DNA of 52,935 nt from Methylophilaceae bacterium (GTDB lineage: Bacteria; Pseudomonadota; Gammaproteobacteria; Burkholderiales; Methylophilaceae). The notes beneath the pieces were generated by a model that worked only from the letters and a program-made list of their open reading frames with translations, was not told the origin of the DNA and made no database searches. Numbering within the stretch: the first letter of the stretch is position 1; each line of letters begins with the position of its first letter. Made by a program: the position numbers and the translations under genes. The DNA lies in NCBI GenBank assembly GCA_028355955.1, contig JAOMTQ010000007.1:1-52935 (forward strand). The letters run 5' to 3'. Below are positions 33,301-41,437 of this stretch, piece after piece.

Positions 33301-33432
33301 CCACTCTTTTATGGTCTTGCCAATATTATTGCATATGGCTTGGGTGTAGGAACATTCCTGACATTAGCTGTTGTTCCTGTTTTATATTCCTTGATGTTTA
33401 AAGATAAGAAAATACTTAGAAAGCAAAGTTAA
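30343..33432 (+). CDS. RND efflux permease (HAE-1-like)
   Basis: The 1029-residue proton-driven antiporter has twelve predicted transmembrane segments and two large periplasmic loops. It begins 'AFKYQKIFLFIVVSLMLYGG', and 'LPSQEDPNIVNREAIVTTKFPG' is typical of the family. Helix 4 carries the proton-relay Asp in 'IALGLLVDNGIVVAEDF'; one Asp, not the DD of AcrB. Drugs or small organic compounds are likelier substrates than metals. It is the third gene of the operon, and its stop shares a base with the next ATG. Confidence 0.93.
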   Translation: MNISELAFKYQKIFLFIVVSLMLYGGISYFTLPSQEDPNIVNREAIVTTKFPGMSPQRVELLITKKLEENIRKIPEIKKLTSISETGSSIIHVKIEDKYFNLDAIWQNLRNKVKDTEKELPEGASIPNVNDEFGDVAVITMALTSDGFDMNDMHDMAKHIRDIIYSIKGIKKIDLFGVQDERIYLKIESTKLAELGINPSQISSALRSQNIILPGGQVDTGARSFVLEPTGDYKDIEELGDTLISVPHSSFKTDTENVISLRDIATIERGYVDPPSKTAYFNGKPAIVFGISMLDGYNLLEFSPRVLNVISEIQETMPFGYHLDIATFQADVVEETINGVSINVLQTLVIVLFSVIIFLGFRTGFIVGSIVPTVMLITLALMNFYNLQLERMSLATLIIALGLLVDNGIVVAEDFMKRLERGISRIEALKGVGKELTIPLLTSSLTTILFFMPLMLAESTAGEYTRSLSLVIAMALLTSWIAGLCLTPILCYYFLKIDKKKSKEKEISGIFYKLSIGYGFLLKGILKIRFLFLAAMFAAFVFSIMASKEVPKRFFPDSDRPQILVYTQLPAGTSQREMTFQMKKVFVLLNDRELFPNIESYSGYVGFGGPRFVLSLAPEDAADNMGFIIINIEDIESQDSSIENLKNNLNDQFPGMFFRVNKMFLGSSDSSEIKLQVVGPDSNVIYAKAQQLVDRLYEVPGTIDIRTDWQNRTLKILIKVDQVRARRAGVSSNDIAQSLNAYFEGSEVTQFREEDNIIPILFRAEDDERFNMDRMRTLNVYSSSNNTNVPLFQIADFEGENQFSRIARQDLFRTVSVEAKNMNATAEDFREVLDPIVEELNEDLPSNHMIRYDGVIRESKEAQDSLSASVPLVIGLIIILLVAQFNSFRRPLIILITIPLSFIGAVLGLLISGSNFGFMGTLGLYSLAGIIINNAIILIDRIDLEREMGKKIYDAIVSACQQRLRPIIITTLTTTLGLLTLIIPHDPLFYGLANIIAYGLGVGTFLTLAVVPVLYSLMFKDKKILRKQS

Positions 33433-33899
33433 TGGCTGTTGAAGAAAAAAAAATTCCTAATGTAAACCAAAGAATTGTTAATAATTCTCAAAGATTATTC
33501 TTAGTTTATATCATTTGTATTCTTGTTGATATGACGATTTTAAATATATACGCAGAATTCAGTCACTCAGTTTACGTAGAGTCTTTTTCGATAACTATTT
33601 TTATTGCTATTTTTTTACAGTTATTTATTGTACTAACAAAACAGGTAGAACATAAATTATCAAAGTTTTTTGGAGATAAGAAAAGCTATCTGACAAAAAT
33701 AAAATATTTCTTATCCTTGTGGGCATTATTATTTTTATCAAAAGTTTTGATGCTTCAAGGGGCTAATTTAATTTTTGGGGATAAGATAAATTTTTATGGC
33801 ATGTTTGATGGGTTATTGGCCTTTATAATACTCATTTTTTCTTTCCTTTTAGGTGAATATCTACTCACCCATATTTACCGTCTACTTGAGACTAAATAA
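33432..33899 (+). CDS. Four-helix membrane protein of unknown function
   Basis: This 155-residue protein has about four hydrophobic helices ('RLFLVYIICILVDMTILNIY', 'SITIFIAIFLQLFIVLT', 'YFLSLWALLFLSKVLMLQGA', 'LLAFIILIFSFLLGEYLL'). The start overlaps the RND permease stop by one base (TAATG), so it is the last gene of that operon and may support the pump. I do not recognise a family. It ends 8 nt before a convergent gene. Confidence 0.8.
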   Translation: MAVEEKKIPNVNQRIVNNSQRLFLVYIICILVDMTILNIYAEFSHSVYVESFSITIFIAIFLQLFIVLTKQVEHKLSKFFGDKKSYLTKIKYFLSLWALLFLSKVLMLQGANLIFGDKINFYGMFDGLLAFIILIFSFLLGEYLLTHIYRLLETK

Positions 33900-33907
33900 C
33901 AAAGAAA

Positions 33908-34468
33908 TTAATAATTCAAATTTAATCTTGATTCTTGTAATGTATTTAATAAATCACAATAAGATCCATTTGTAGGATGATTTTTATCTATCTTGAAATC
34001 GTCTATCTCTGAAATTAGCTTTTTTAGAAGGTCTGTATAAATTTCGTTTACATAATAACCCATCGTAACTTTGTCAAATTGGACAACCTTCCAAAGAGAT
34101 ATTTTCATTTTTTTAATAAAGTTGTCTGGGTTTGTCTCATTATTAGATCTTTTTTGATATATCTTTACATGTAAATCACCATATAGAATAGTACTTTGTG
34201 CTTGATAAGATAAAATTGGATTGAGAATAATTATTGCGTCTGTAATATTATTTGTAGTACATTTTTTTACGTTAGAGTATGTCGGTAAATTTTCAATCGC
34301 TTTATCCATCATTGGTGATGGTTGATAGCTGTAGGTAGCATAAGGTGCGGTAAGTGACTGATTGGTTGGTTGATTAACGAAGTACTGAAGGTTTGCAGCA
34401 CATAATAGGCTTGATAAAAAGAGGGTTGAGATGAAAAGTATAATTTTTTTTACAAATGCATTTGTCAT
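33908..34468 (-). CDS. Exported protein of unknown function, 186 aa
   Basis: A signal peptide ('KKIILFISTLFLSSLLCAAN', cleavage near 25) leads into a mature protein I do not recognise. It has two cysteines ('VKKCTTNN', 'GSYCDLL') that may pair, and 'DAIIILNPILSYQAQSTILY' and 'YGDLHVKIYQKRS' strands. A periplasmic location is likely. Its start overlaps the start of the divergent nuclease gene by 38 nt, and both genes encode their signal peptides in this shared DNA. Confidence 0.78.
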   Translation of the reverse strand: MTNAFVKKIILFISTLFLSSLLCAANLQYFVNQPTNQSLTAPYATYSYQPSPMMDKAIENLPTYSNVKKCTTNNITDAIIILNPILSYQAQSTILYGDLHVKIYQKRSNNETNPDNFIKKMKISLWKVVQFDKVTMGYYVNEIYTDLLKKLISEIDDFKIDKNHPTNGSYCDLLNTLQESRLNLNY

Positions 34469-34949
34469 TATATTTACCTTAAATATTTATTATGTAAGAG
34501 CCGATTTTACCGGAAAAGTTCAGCGTGTAGTTGATGGAGATACAATTTATGTTGTTGATAATTTTGGTAAAAAATTTAAAGTAAGACTGACTGGAATTGA
34601 TGCTCCCGAGAAGAATCAATCATATGGATTGGCATCGACATATGAGCTAAACGAAATTTTAATAAATAAGTGGGTTTTGCTTAAATCAAAACCAAGTAAA
34701 GGAAATCCTTATTCCGTCGATCGTTATAATAGAGTTTTAGCTAAGATTATATTGGATGGTATGGATGTGAACTTATTTCAAGTATCAAGAGGGTATGCCT
34801 GGCATTTTAAAAGATATCAAAAACAACAAAGTTCATCAGATAGAGAGGCTTACAAAGATGCTGAGTTAAACGCAAAAAAAAATAAACTTGGTCTTTGGAA
34901 AGAAAAAAAACCAATTGCACCATGGAATTGGCGTAGAATAAAAAATTAA
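34431..34949 (+). CDS. Exported thermonuclease-family nuclease
   Basis: The 172-residue protein has a signal peptide ('SIIFFTNAFVIIFTLNIYYV', about 1-23) and a staphylococcal-nuclease fold: 'VVDGDTIYVV', 'KVRLTGIDAPEKNQSYG' with the catalytic Arg and Asp, 'DRYNRVLAKI' with the second Arg, and 'AKKNKLGLW' at the end. It probably degrades DNA or RNA outside the cytoplasm, for nutrient recovery. The start ATG has 'gagggttg' upstream. It overlaps the divergent gene's start. Confidence 0.9.
   Translation: MKSIIFFTNAFVIIFTLNIYYVRADFTGKVQRVVDGDTIYVVDNFGKKFKVRLTGIDAPEKNQSYGLASTYELNEILINKWVLLKSKPSKGNPYSVDRYNRVLAKIILDGMDVNLFQVSRGYAWHFKRYQKQQSSSDREAYKDAELNAKKNKLGLWKEKKPIAPWNWRRIKN
34452..34465. repeat. 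14-bp perfect palindrome in a divergent gene overlap
   Basis: ACAAATGCATTTGT reads the same on both strands and lies where the two divergent genes overlap. Both proteins therefore contain the same residues TNAFV in their signal peptides. It could be an operator for both genes or chance. Confidence 0.5.
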
Positions 34950-34971
34950 TTTTTTATAACTTTAATTTGAA

Positions 34972-35529
34972 ATGAGGTTTGTTTTGAACAATAATTTAAC
35001 AGCTAATTTTATAACTCTTTTTTTATTTATTTTTTTTACTAGTCCAGTGTATTCTAAATGTATGGATTTTTACGATCAAGATTTAAAGACCTTGCAAGGT
35101 AAGAAGTTTAATTTGTGTGAGTATCAAGATAAACCTATTTTATTTGTCAACACAGCAAGTAAATGTGGTTTTACTTCACAATTCGAAGGCTTAGAGAAAT
35201 TATACAAAGACCATAGCAATGATATGCTAGTGGTTGGTTTTCCTTCGAACGACTTTAATCAAGAGTTTAAAACTGACAAAGAGATTCAGGATTTTTGCAA
35301 ATTGACATATGCTGTTGATTTCCCAATGATGAGCAAATCAAGTGTTGTTGGGCCCAATGTAAACCCTGTATATAAAAATTTAAAACAAATGACTGGCGAA
35401 GCGCCTATGTGGAATTTTTATAAGTTTATCGTAATGCCAAATGCTGAATCAGCTTTTGTTTTTCCTAGTACGGTGGGACCAGAGTCTCAAGACATTATGG
35501 GGCTTCTTGAACCTTACTTCGAAAATTAA
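34972..35529 (+). CDS. Glutathione peroxidase-family protein, exported
   Basis: The family core is clear: 'ILFVNTASKCGFTSQFEGLE' with peroxidatic Cys65, 'VVGFPSNDFNQEF' with the Asn/Gln region, and 'WNFYKFIV' with the catalytic Trp. It reduces hydroperoxides with thiols. A hydrophobic leader ending 'SPVYS' predicts export. The ATG at 34972 has a weak site; a TTG at 34984 with 'gagg' 6 nt upstream is a reasonable alternative and still leaves a signal peptide. It overlaps the convergent ppsR stop by 4 nt. Confidence 0.92.
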   Translation: MRFVLNNNLTANFITLFLFIFFTSPVYSKCMDFYDQDLKTLQGKKFNLCEYQDKPILFVNTASKCGFTSQFEGLEKLYKDHSNDMLVVGFPSNDFNQEFKTDKEIQDFCKLTYAVDFPMMSKSSVVGPNVNPVYKNLKQMTGEAPMWNFYKFIVMPNAESAFVFPSTVGPESQDIMGLLEPYFEN

Positions 35530-36332
35530 TTTTTCATAAATTGTATAATGATTGCAGAAAGCTCTTCAACTGATTTTGATGTAGAGTCTGCTGTGGGTAT
35601 ACCCACTTTTTTCATCAGGTCTTCGGCCTGACCTATCTCATGCCGGCAATTAGATAATGATGCGTAAGTGCTATCTGGCCTTCTTTCGCTTCTCAGTGAA
35701 TGTAGCCTTTCAGATTTAATAGTAAGTCCAAATATTTTATCAAGGTAACCTTCCAAGATAGGAGGTAATTTTCCTCTTTCAAAATCCTCAGGAATCAGAG
35801 GGTAGTTCGCGGCCTTGATACCAAACTGCATTGCAAGATATATGCTGGTAGGCGTTTTACCACTTCTAGAGACCCCTACAAGTATGACTTGTGCTTGATT
35901 TAATCCCGTGTGCGTCATGCCATCATCATGGCCTAATGCAAAATTTATTGCCTCCATTCGTGAACCATATTGATTTGTTTTTATACTGTGAGAAACACCG
36001 GGTCTTGTTAACGCTGGTTCATTAAGCTCAATCCCTAAGGGGTGAATGAATGAATCAAACAAATCAATATAATATGCATCTACAGCTTTTAACTCGTTCC
36101 TTAGGATCTCGTTTCCTATAGACATGATAACGATAGGTCTTGATCCAGTCATCATTTTTGCATTAGCAACTCTTTTTTGAGCATCTTCAACTTTTTCAAT
36201 TGAATCTGTAAAGGGGATTCTAATTTGATCAAATTCAGTTTCTGGAAAATGTGCTAACAGTCCACCCAATGAACCTGCCGTAATACCAGTTCCATCTGAT
36301 ATAAAAAAGGCTGTCCTTTTATTTTTTGCCAT
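35526..36332 (-). CDS. ppsR: PEP synthase regulatory kinase/pyrophosphorylase
   Basis: The 268-residue DUF299-family protein begins 'RTAFFISDGTGITAGSLG' and has the P-loop 'VGVSRSGKTPTSIYLA' near 153-168. It inactivates PEP synthase by ADP-dependent phosphorylation and reactivates it by phosphorolysis. Its ATG immediately follows the ppsA stop (TAAATG), so translation is coupled to its target enzyme, the usual pairing. Confidence 0.95.
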   Translation of the reverse strand: MAKNKRTAFFISDGTGITAGSLGGLLAHFPETEFDQIRIPFTDSIEKVEDAQKRVANAKMMTGSRPIVIMSIGNEILRNELKAVDAYYIDLFDSFIHPLGIELNEPALTRPGVSHSIKTNQYGSRMEAINFALGHDDGMTHTGLNQAQVILVGVSRSGKTPTSIYLAMQFGIKAANYPLIPEDFERGKLPPILEGYLDKIFGLTIKSERLHSLRSERRPDSTYASLSNCRHEIGQAEDLMKKVGIPTADSTSKSVEELSAIIIQFMKN

Positions 36333-38696
36333 TTATTTTTTGCTTAAACTTTTCCATGTGCTTATTACTGTATCAGGGTTTAATGACATCGAATCCATTT
36401 TTTGTTCTAATAGCCATTTAGCAAAATCAGGGTGATCTGATGGACCTTGTCCACAGATACCTATATAACTCTTAGTTGCCTTTGCTCCCTCTATGGCTAA
36501 TTCAATGAGCTTCATAACAGAGGGATCTCTTTCATCAAACCCATCGGCTAGAATTCCTGAATCTCTATCAGTCCCCAATGTAAGCTGAGTTAAGTCATTA
36601 GAACCAATTGAAAATCCATCAAAATATTTTAGAAATTCTTTAGCTAGAATTGCATTTGAGGGGACTTCACACATCATAATAAGTCTTAACCCATTTTCCC
36701 CTCGCTTAAGGCCATTTTGCTCAAGAATATTAATGACTGCTTCAGCTTCTTTAATTGTCCTAACAAAAGGGATCATTAATTCAATATTCGTTAAGCCCAT
36801 TTCATTTCTTGCTTTTAACATAGCCTGACATTCAAGTTTAAAACAATCTTTAAATTGGTTTGAAATATATCTTGCTGCACCCCTAAAACCAATCATTGGA
36901 TTTTCTTCGTCAGGCTCGTAGATGTCCCCTGCAACTAACTTTTTATATTCATTTGATTTGAAATCTGACATCCTTACGATAACTGGCTTCGGATAAAAGG
37001 CAGATGCAATAGTAGCAACCCCTTCAGTCACTTTATTTACATAAAATTCTTTTGGTGATGAATACCCTTTGGACTTATAATCTATTGTTTTTTGTATATC
37101 CTCTGGCATAGCTTCATAATTTAATATGGCTTTTGGATGAATGCCAATCATGTTGTTAATAACAAATTCAAGTCTTGCCAGTCCAACACCATCATTAGGA
37201 ATTTGGGCAAATGTAAAAGCCATATCTGGATTACCAACGTTCATCATGAGTTTTATAGGTATTTTTGGTAAATCACCATCCTCTTGCACTTTAACCTCAA
37301 AATCTAATTCACCTTGATAAACAATCCCTGTTTCACCTTCTGAACATGAAACTGTAACAGTATCTTGTTCTGTAAGAAGCTCTGTTGCATTTACGCTACC
37401 AACAATTGCCGGAATTCCAAGCTCTCTGGCAATTATGGCTGCATGACAAGTTCTACCGCCACGATTTGTAACTAAAGCTGAAGCACGTTTCATAACTGGC
37501 TCCCAATTCGGATCAGTCATATCTGCTACTAGCACGTCACCGGGTTGAACGGTATGCATTTCTGAAGGATCTTTCACTATCCTAACAGGGCCTATACCGA
37601 TTTTTTGAGTTACCGCTCTGCCAGCAACTAGCGCTTTGCTTGATTCTTTTAGTCTATATGTTTCAGTTGTATTTTGATGTTGAGATTTAACAGTTTCAGG
37701 TCTTGCTTGAAGTATATATAACTTGCCATCTAGTCCATTTTTACCCCACTCTATATCCATAGGGCAGCCATAATGGGATTCAATTATCATTGCATAATTA
37801 GCTAATTCTGTAACATCCTCATCTTTAATACTAAATTGATTTGCTATAGCTTCTTCAACATCAATAGTACTAGTACTTAAGCCAGCTTTAGTATTTTCAC
37901 TAAATACCATTTTAATTTTCTTTGAACCGATAGATTTTCTTACAATAGAGTTTTTGCCTAGTTCTAAGAGTGATTTATGGACATAAAATTCATCTGGATT
38001 GACTGATCCCTGAACGACTGTTTCCCCTAATCCATAAGATGAGGTAATGAAAATAACATCTTTGAAACCAGATTCTGTATCAATAGTAAACATGACGCCA
38101 GATGATCCTGTATCACTTCTGACCATCTGTTGAATCCCAGCAGAAATTGCGACATCTGAATGAATAAAATTTTTATGTACCCTATATGAAATCGCACGAT
38201 CATTATAAAGAGAAGCAAATACCTCTTTAATCGCTTGCCTAATATTTTCTAATCCATGAATATTTAAAAAACTCTCTTGTTGGCCAGCAAAAGATGCGTC
38301 TGGCAAATCTTCAGCAGTTGCTGAAGAACGGACTGCAAATGTTGTACCTTTTGGCGATCTTTCAATTAAGTTGTCATAATGATTTTTTATATTATTTTCA
38401 AAGTCATTCGAGAAGGGCGTGTCAAGAATCCATTTTCTTATTTTTTTACCGCTTTGTGCAAGTTTAACAACATCATTAATATCAAGACCAATTAGCTCTT
38501 GTTCAATTCTCTCTCCCAATTGATCTTGAATTAAAAAGTCATTGAAGGCATCTGCAGTTGTTGCGAAACCAGTTGGAACCCTTACACCCTTAGCCTTAAG
38601 TTGAGATATCATTTCACCGAGCGAGGCATTTTTGCCACCAACAATGGCGACATCTTTATTTCTTAGTTCTTCGAAAGAAATTACACTTTGTGTCAT
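36333..38696 (-). CDS. ppsA: Phosphoenolpyruvate synthase
   Basis: The 787-residue enzyme makes PEP from pyruvate and ATP. The N-terminal ATP-binding domain has 'VAIVGGKNASLGEMISQL' and 'FAVRSSATAEDLPDASFAGQ'. The central swivelling domain carries the phospho-His in 'GGRTCHAAIIARELGIPAIV'. The C-terminal barrel has 'DGVGLARLEFVI' and 'SIGSNDLTQLTLGTDRDSG', then 'GICGQGPSDHPDFA' with the catalytic Cys. It feeds gluconeogenesis from RuMP products. The 291-base gap upstream to the divergent tal gene holds the promoters of both. Confidence 0.97.
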   Translation of the reverse strand: MTQSVISFEELRNKDVAIVGGKNASLGEMISQLKAKGVRVPTGFATTADAFNDFLIQDQLGERIEQELIGLDINDVVKLAQSGKKIRKWILDTPFSNDFENNIKNHYDNLIERSPKGTTFAVRSSATAEDLPDASFAGQQESFLNIHGLENIRQAIKEVFASLYNDRAISYRVHKNFIHSDVAISAGIQQMVRSDTGSSGVMFTIDTESGFKDVIFITSSYGLGETVVQGSVNPDEFYVHKSLLELGKNSIVRKSIGSKKIKMVFSENTKAGLSTSTIDVEEAIANQFSIKDEDVTELANYAMIIESHYGCPMDIEWGKNGLDGKLYILQARPETVKSQHQNTTETYRLKESSKALVAGRAVTQKIGIGPVRIVKDPSEMHTVQPGDVLVADMTDPNWEPVMKRASALVTNRGGRTCHAAIIARELGIPAIVGSVNATELLTEQDTVTVSCSEGETGIVYQGELDFEVKVQEDGDLPKIPIKLMMNVGNPDMAFTFAQIPNDGVGLARLEFVINNMIGIHPKAILNYEAMPEDIQKTIDYKSKGYSSPKEFYVNKVTEGVATIASAFYPKPVIVRMSDFKSNEYKKLVAGDIYEPDEENPMIGFRGAARYISNQFKDCFKLECQAMLKARNEMGLTNIELMIPFVRTIKEAEAVINILEQNGLKRGENGLRLIMMCEVPSNAILAKEFLKYFDGFSIGSNDLTQLTLGTDRDSGILADGFDERDPSVMKLIELAIEGAKATKSYIGICGQGPSDHPDFAKWLLEQKMDSMSLNPDTVISTWKSLSKK

Positions 38697-38877
38697 GGGG
38701 TACCTTTGGAGTGAGTTAATATTGAATTGGGCTTATTATTCTAGTAGTTATTTTAATAAAAAACGTAATTTTGCCATATTATACGATTGCTTGTCGACTT
38801 AAACGTTTTGAGTAAATAAATCTTAAAATATAAAAAATTAAATTTTAATTACAAACCACTATCGCATTAAAGAAAAA

Positions 38878-38907
38878 TTGTAGTTATTTGTTAATTTTTG
38901 TTAAAAT
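38878..38907 (+). promoter_or_regulatory. Candidate promoter of tal
   Basis: TTGTAG (38878-38883) and TAAAAT (38902-38907) are 18 nt apart and would give a leader of about 75 nt before tal. On the other strand a TATAAT (38783-38778) may serve ppsA. Confidence 0.4.
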
Positions 38908-38987
38908 GTTCTGCCCAAGTCATTCAGTTTAAAACTAAGACTTTATTGAAAATAATTATACTAATTTAAAAAAATACGGAGAAATCA

Positions 38988-39938
38988 ATGGCTTCATTAC
39001 TTGAACAACTAAAAACAATGACAACAATTGTTGCAGATACGGGAGAAGTAGACGCAATTAAGTCTTTAAAACCTGTCGATGCTACAACCAACCCATCTTT
39101 ACTATTGAAAGCAAGCAAATTGCCACAATGTGAGCCTATGATAGAAGAAGCCATTGCTTATGCCAAAGGTAAAAGCTCTGACAAAGCACAACAAATAGAA
39201 GATGCTGCAGATAAGCTTGCCGTCCTTGTTGGCTTAGAAATTTCAAAGCATATCCCAGGAAGAATATCTACAGAAGTGGATGCTAGCTTATCCTTCAATG
39301 TTGACAAAATGGTTGCTAAGGGAAGAAAGATCATTTCATTATATGAAGAAGCTGGATTAACTAAGGACAGAGTACTGGTTAAATTAGCATCAACATGGGA
39401 AGGTATTAAAGCAGGTGAGATCCTAGAAAAAGAAGGTATTAACTGTAACCTAACATTATTATTTAGCTTTGCTCAAGCGAGAGCTTGTGCCGAGGCAGGT
39501 GTCTTTCTAATATCACCGTTTGTTGGAAGAATTTTAGATTGGTATAAAGCAAGTACAGGCGAGGAATATACCTCCGAAACTGATCCAGGTGTTGTTTCAG
39601 TTAGAAATATTTATAGTTGGTATAAAGAACATGGATTTAAAACGGTAGTAATGGGTGCATCATTCAGAAATATCGGCGAAATTACTGCTTTATCTGGATG
39701 TGATCGCTTAACGATAGGACCATCACTTATTGAGGAGTTGGCAGCAACAGAAGGAGACCTTCCTCAACATCTAAAAGACAATGGTTCCACTAAAGAAAAG
39801 CCTTCTAAACTTGAAGAAGACCAATTTAGATTTGATCATAATGAAGATGCAATGGCAACGGAGAAGCTTTCTGAAGGTATTAGAAACTTTGTGATTGATC
39901 AAAATAAACTAGAGGATGCTTTAAGTCAAAAACTTTAA
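38988..39938 (+). CDS. tal: Transaldolase
   Basis: The 316-residue class I transaldolase matches the TalB length. It has '[14 protein letters not shown]' near 27-40, the Schiff-base lysine in '[20 protein letters not shown]' near 130, '[20 protein letters not shown]' and '[12 protein letters not shown]'. In this setting it takes part in the regeneration phase of the ribulose monophosphate cycle. A ribosome site 'acggag' precedes the start. It is followed by hps, which has its own promoter. Confidence 0.97.
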   Translation: MASLLEQLKTMTTIVADTGEVDAIKSLKPVDATTNPSLLLKASKLPQCEPMIEEAIAYAKGKSSDKAQQIEDAADKLAVLVGLEISKHIPGRISTEVDASLSFNVDKMVAKGRKIISLYEEAGLTKDRVLVKLASTWEGIKAGEILEKEGINCNLTLLFSFAQARACAEAGVFLISPFVGRILDWYKASTGEEYTSETDPGVVSVRNIYSWYKEHGFKTVVMGASFRNIGEITALSGCDRLTIGPSLIEELAATEGDLPQHLKDNGSTKEKPSKLEEDQFRFDHNEDAMATEKLSEGIRNFVIDQNKLEDALSQKL

Positions 39939-39956
39939 GTGATAGAACTTCATTGA

Positions 39957-39985
39957 TTGACAATATTTAACTGAAGTTATATTAT
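39957..39985 (+). promoter_or_regulatory. Strong sigma-70 promoter of hps
   Basis: TTGACA (39957-39962), a 17-nt spacer, then TATTAT (39980-39985) is close to the ideal promoter. The predicted leader of about 90 nt contains short inverted repeats, and a good 'gggag' site lies before the ATG. Confidence 0.75.
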
Positions 39986-40080
39986 CCTCGGTCTACTCGA
40001 TCTAAATGAGAAAAAAGTTTTACGAGTTTTTAGCGTAGATGTTTATTAATAAAGTAATTTTAAATATGGGAGATTAAACC

Positions 40081-40710
40081 ATGGCATTAACACAAATGGC
40101 ACTAGATTCATTAGATTTTGACGCAACAGTAGCACTAGCAGAAACAGTTGCTCCTCACGTTGACATTCTAGAGATTGGTACACCTTGTATCAAACATAAC
40201 GGTATTAAACTGCTTGAAACACTAAAAGCAAAATTTCCGAACAACCTTATCCTTGTTGACTTAAAAACAATGGATGCTGGTGAGTATGAAGCAGAGCCTT
40301 TCTACAAAGCAGGTGCTGATATCTGTACTGTTCTAGGTGCTTCAGGAATTGCTACAATTAAAGGCGTAATCGCTGCAGCTAAGAAATATGGTAAAGAATG
40401 TCAAGTTGACATGATCAACGTTGATGATAAAGAATCTTTAGCAAAAGAAGCTGTTGCTGCTGGTGCAGATATTATTGGTGTTCACACTGGTCTTGATGCT
40501 CAAGCTGCTGGTCATACTCCTTTTGCTGATCTTGCTGCAATTGCTGCATTAAACACTGGCGCTAAAATTTCAGTTGCTGGTGGTGTTAAAGCTGCTACAG
40601 CTCAAGAAGTTAAAGACGCAGGTGCTGCAATTATTGTTGCTGGTGCTGCCATTTATGGCGCTGCTGATCCTGCTGCAGCTGCTTCAGAAATTACAGCTAT
40701 TGCTCACTAA
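40081..40710 (+). CDS. hps: 3-Hexulose-6-phosphate synthase
   Basis: The 209-residue member of the OMP decarboxylase superfamily condenses formaldehyde with ribulose 5-phosphate. 'DILEIGTPCIKHNGI', the metal-binding 'LVDLKTMDAGEYE' and 'GVHTGLDAQAAGHTPFADL' are typical of Hps. It is the key enzyme of formaldehyde assimilation and normally very abundant. A strong promoter, good ribosome site and terminator around the single gene support high expression, and the Ala/Gly-rich GCT/GGT codon choice looks optimised compared with neighbours. Confidence 0.97.
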   Translation: MALTQMALDSLDFDATVALAETVAPHVDILEIGTPCIKHNGIKLLETLKAKFPNNLILVDLKTMDAGEYEAEPFYKAGADICTVLGASGIATIKGVIAAAKKYGKECQVDMINVDDKESLAKEAVAAGADIIGVHTGLDAQAAGHTPFADLAAIAALNTGAKISVAGGVKAATAQEVKDAGAAIIVAGAAIYGAADPAAAASEITAIAH

Positions 40711-40734
40711 TTAGTAACAATAGAATGTATATTT

Positions 40735-40768
40735 AAAAAACCCGGCTTAAATGCCGGGTTTTTTTTTG
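40735..40768 (+). terminator. Rho-independent terminator after hps
   Basis: AAACCCGGC-TTAAAT-GCCGGGTTT forms a 9-bp stem followed by a long T-run (to 40768). It separates hps from phi. Confidence 0.93.
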
Positions 40769-40813
40769 TTATTATTAATAGAATTAATTAAATGATGAGG
40801 AGTAAAAATTAAT

Positions 40814-41350
40814 ATGGATACACAAAAATTAATCGTTGATAAGATTTCAGCTGTTCTAGATTCAACAGATAAAAATCAATCTGCCGAATTAAAAAAACTA
40901 ATTGACCAAGCAGGTCATATTTTTATTGCAGGTGCTGGAAGATCAAAGCTAGTGTCAAGTTTTTTAGCAATGAGATTGGTTCATTGTGGATATAAAGTAA
41001 GTATGGTTGGAGAAATTGTGACACCAGCATTGAAGGAAGGAGATTTATATATTGTAATTTCTGGTTCTGGTGGAACTAAAACATTGCTTCCTACACTTGA
41101 AACTGCAAAATCTAAAGGTGCTAAAATTGCTGTTGTTTCTATGAAAGCTTCCTCTGCAATGGCTGATTTAGCGGATTTAACGTTAAAAATGGGTAATGAT
41201 GAAGTTTTTGCTCTGACAAAGGGCTTGCCAATGGGTACATCTTTTGAGCTATCAACGCTGGTTTATCTTGAAGCCATTATTGGTGAGATTGTCTTTGATA
41301 AAGACCTTACTGAAGAGGGTATGAGAGGTATCCATGCTAATCTTGAATAG
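40814..41350 (+). CDS. phi: 6-Phospho-3-hexuloisomerase
   Basis: The 178-residue SIS-domain isomerase converts hexulose 6-phosphate to fructose 6-phosphate. Visible are 'HIFIAGAGRSKLVSSFLAMR' near 35-54, 'YIVISGSGGTKTLLPT' near 85-100, and the C-terminal 'MRGIHANLE'. It follows hps but is separated from it by a strong terminator, so it needs read-through or its own promoter. 'gaggag' lies upstream of the start. Confidence 0.96.
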   Translation: MDTQKLIVDKISAVLDSTDKNQSAELKKLIDQAGHIFIAGAGRSKLVSSFLAMRLVHCGYKVSMVGEIVTPALKEGDLYIVISGSGGTKTLLPTLETAKSKGAKIAVVSMKASSAMADLADLTLKMGNDEVFALTKGLPMGTSFELSTLVYLEAIIGEIVFDKDLTEEGMRGIHANLE

Positions 41351-41371
41351 TTATTTTAAGTAGATTTTATT

Positions 41372-41400
41372 AAAAAAAGGCACTTAAGTGCCTTTTTTTT
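41372..41400. terminator. Terminator after phi, symmetrical
   Basis: AAAAAAAGGCACTTAAGTGCC followed by T's is a perfect palindrome with an A-run and a T-run, so it could terminate in both directions. Confidence 0.88.
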
Positions 41401-41437
41401 CTCGTATATAACATGATTTTTGATAGATAATAATTAG

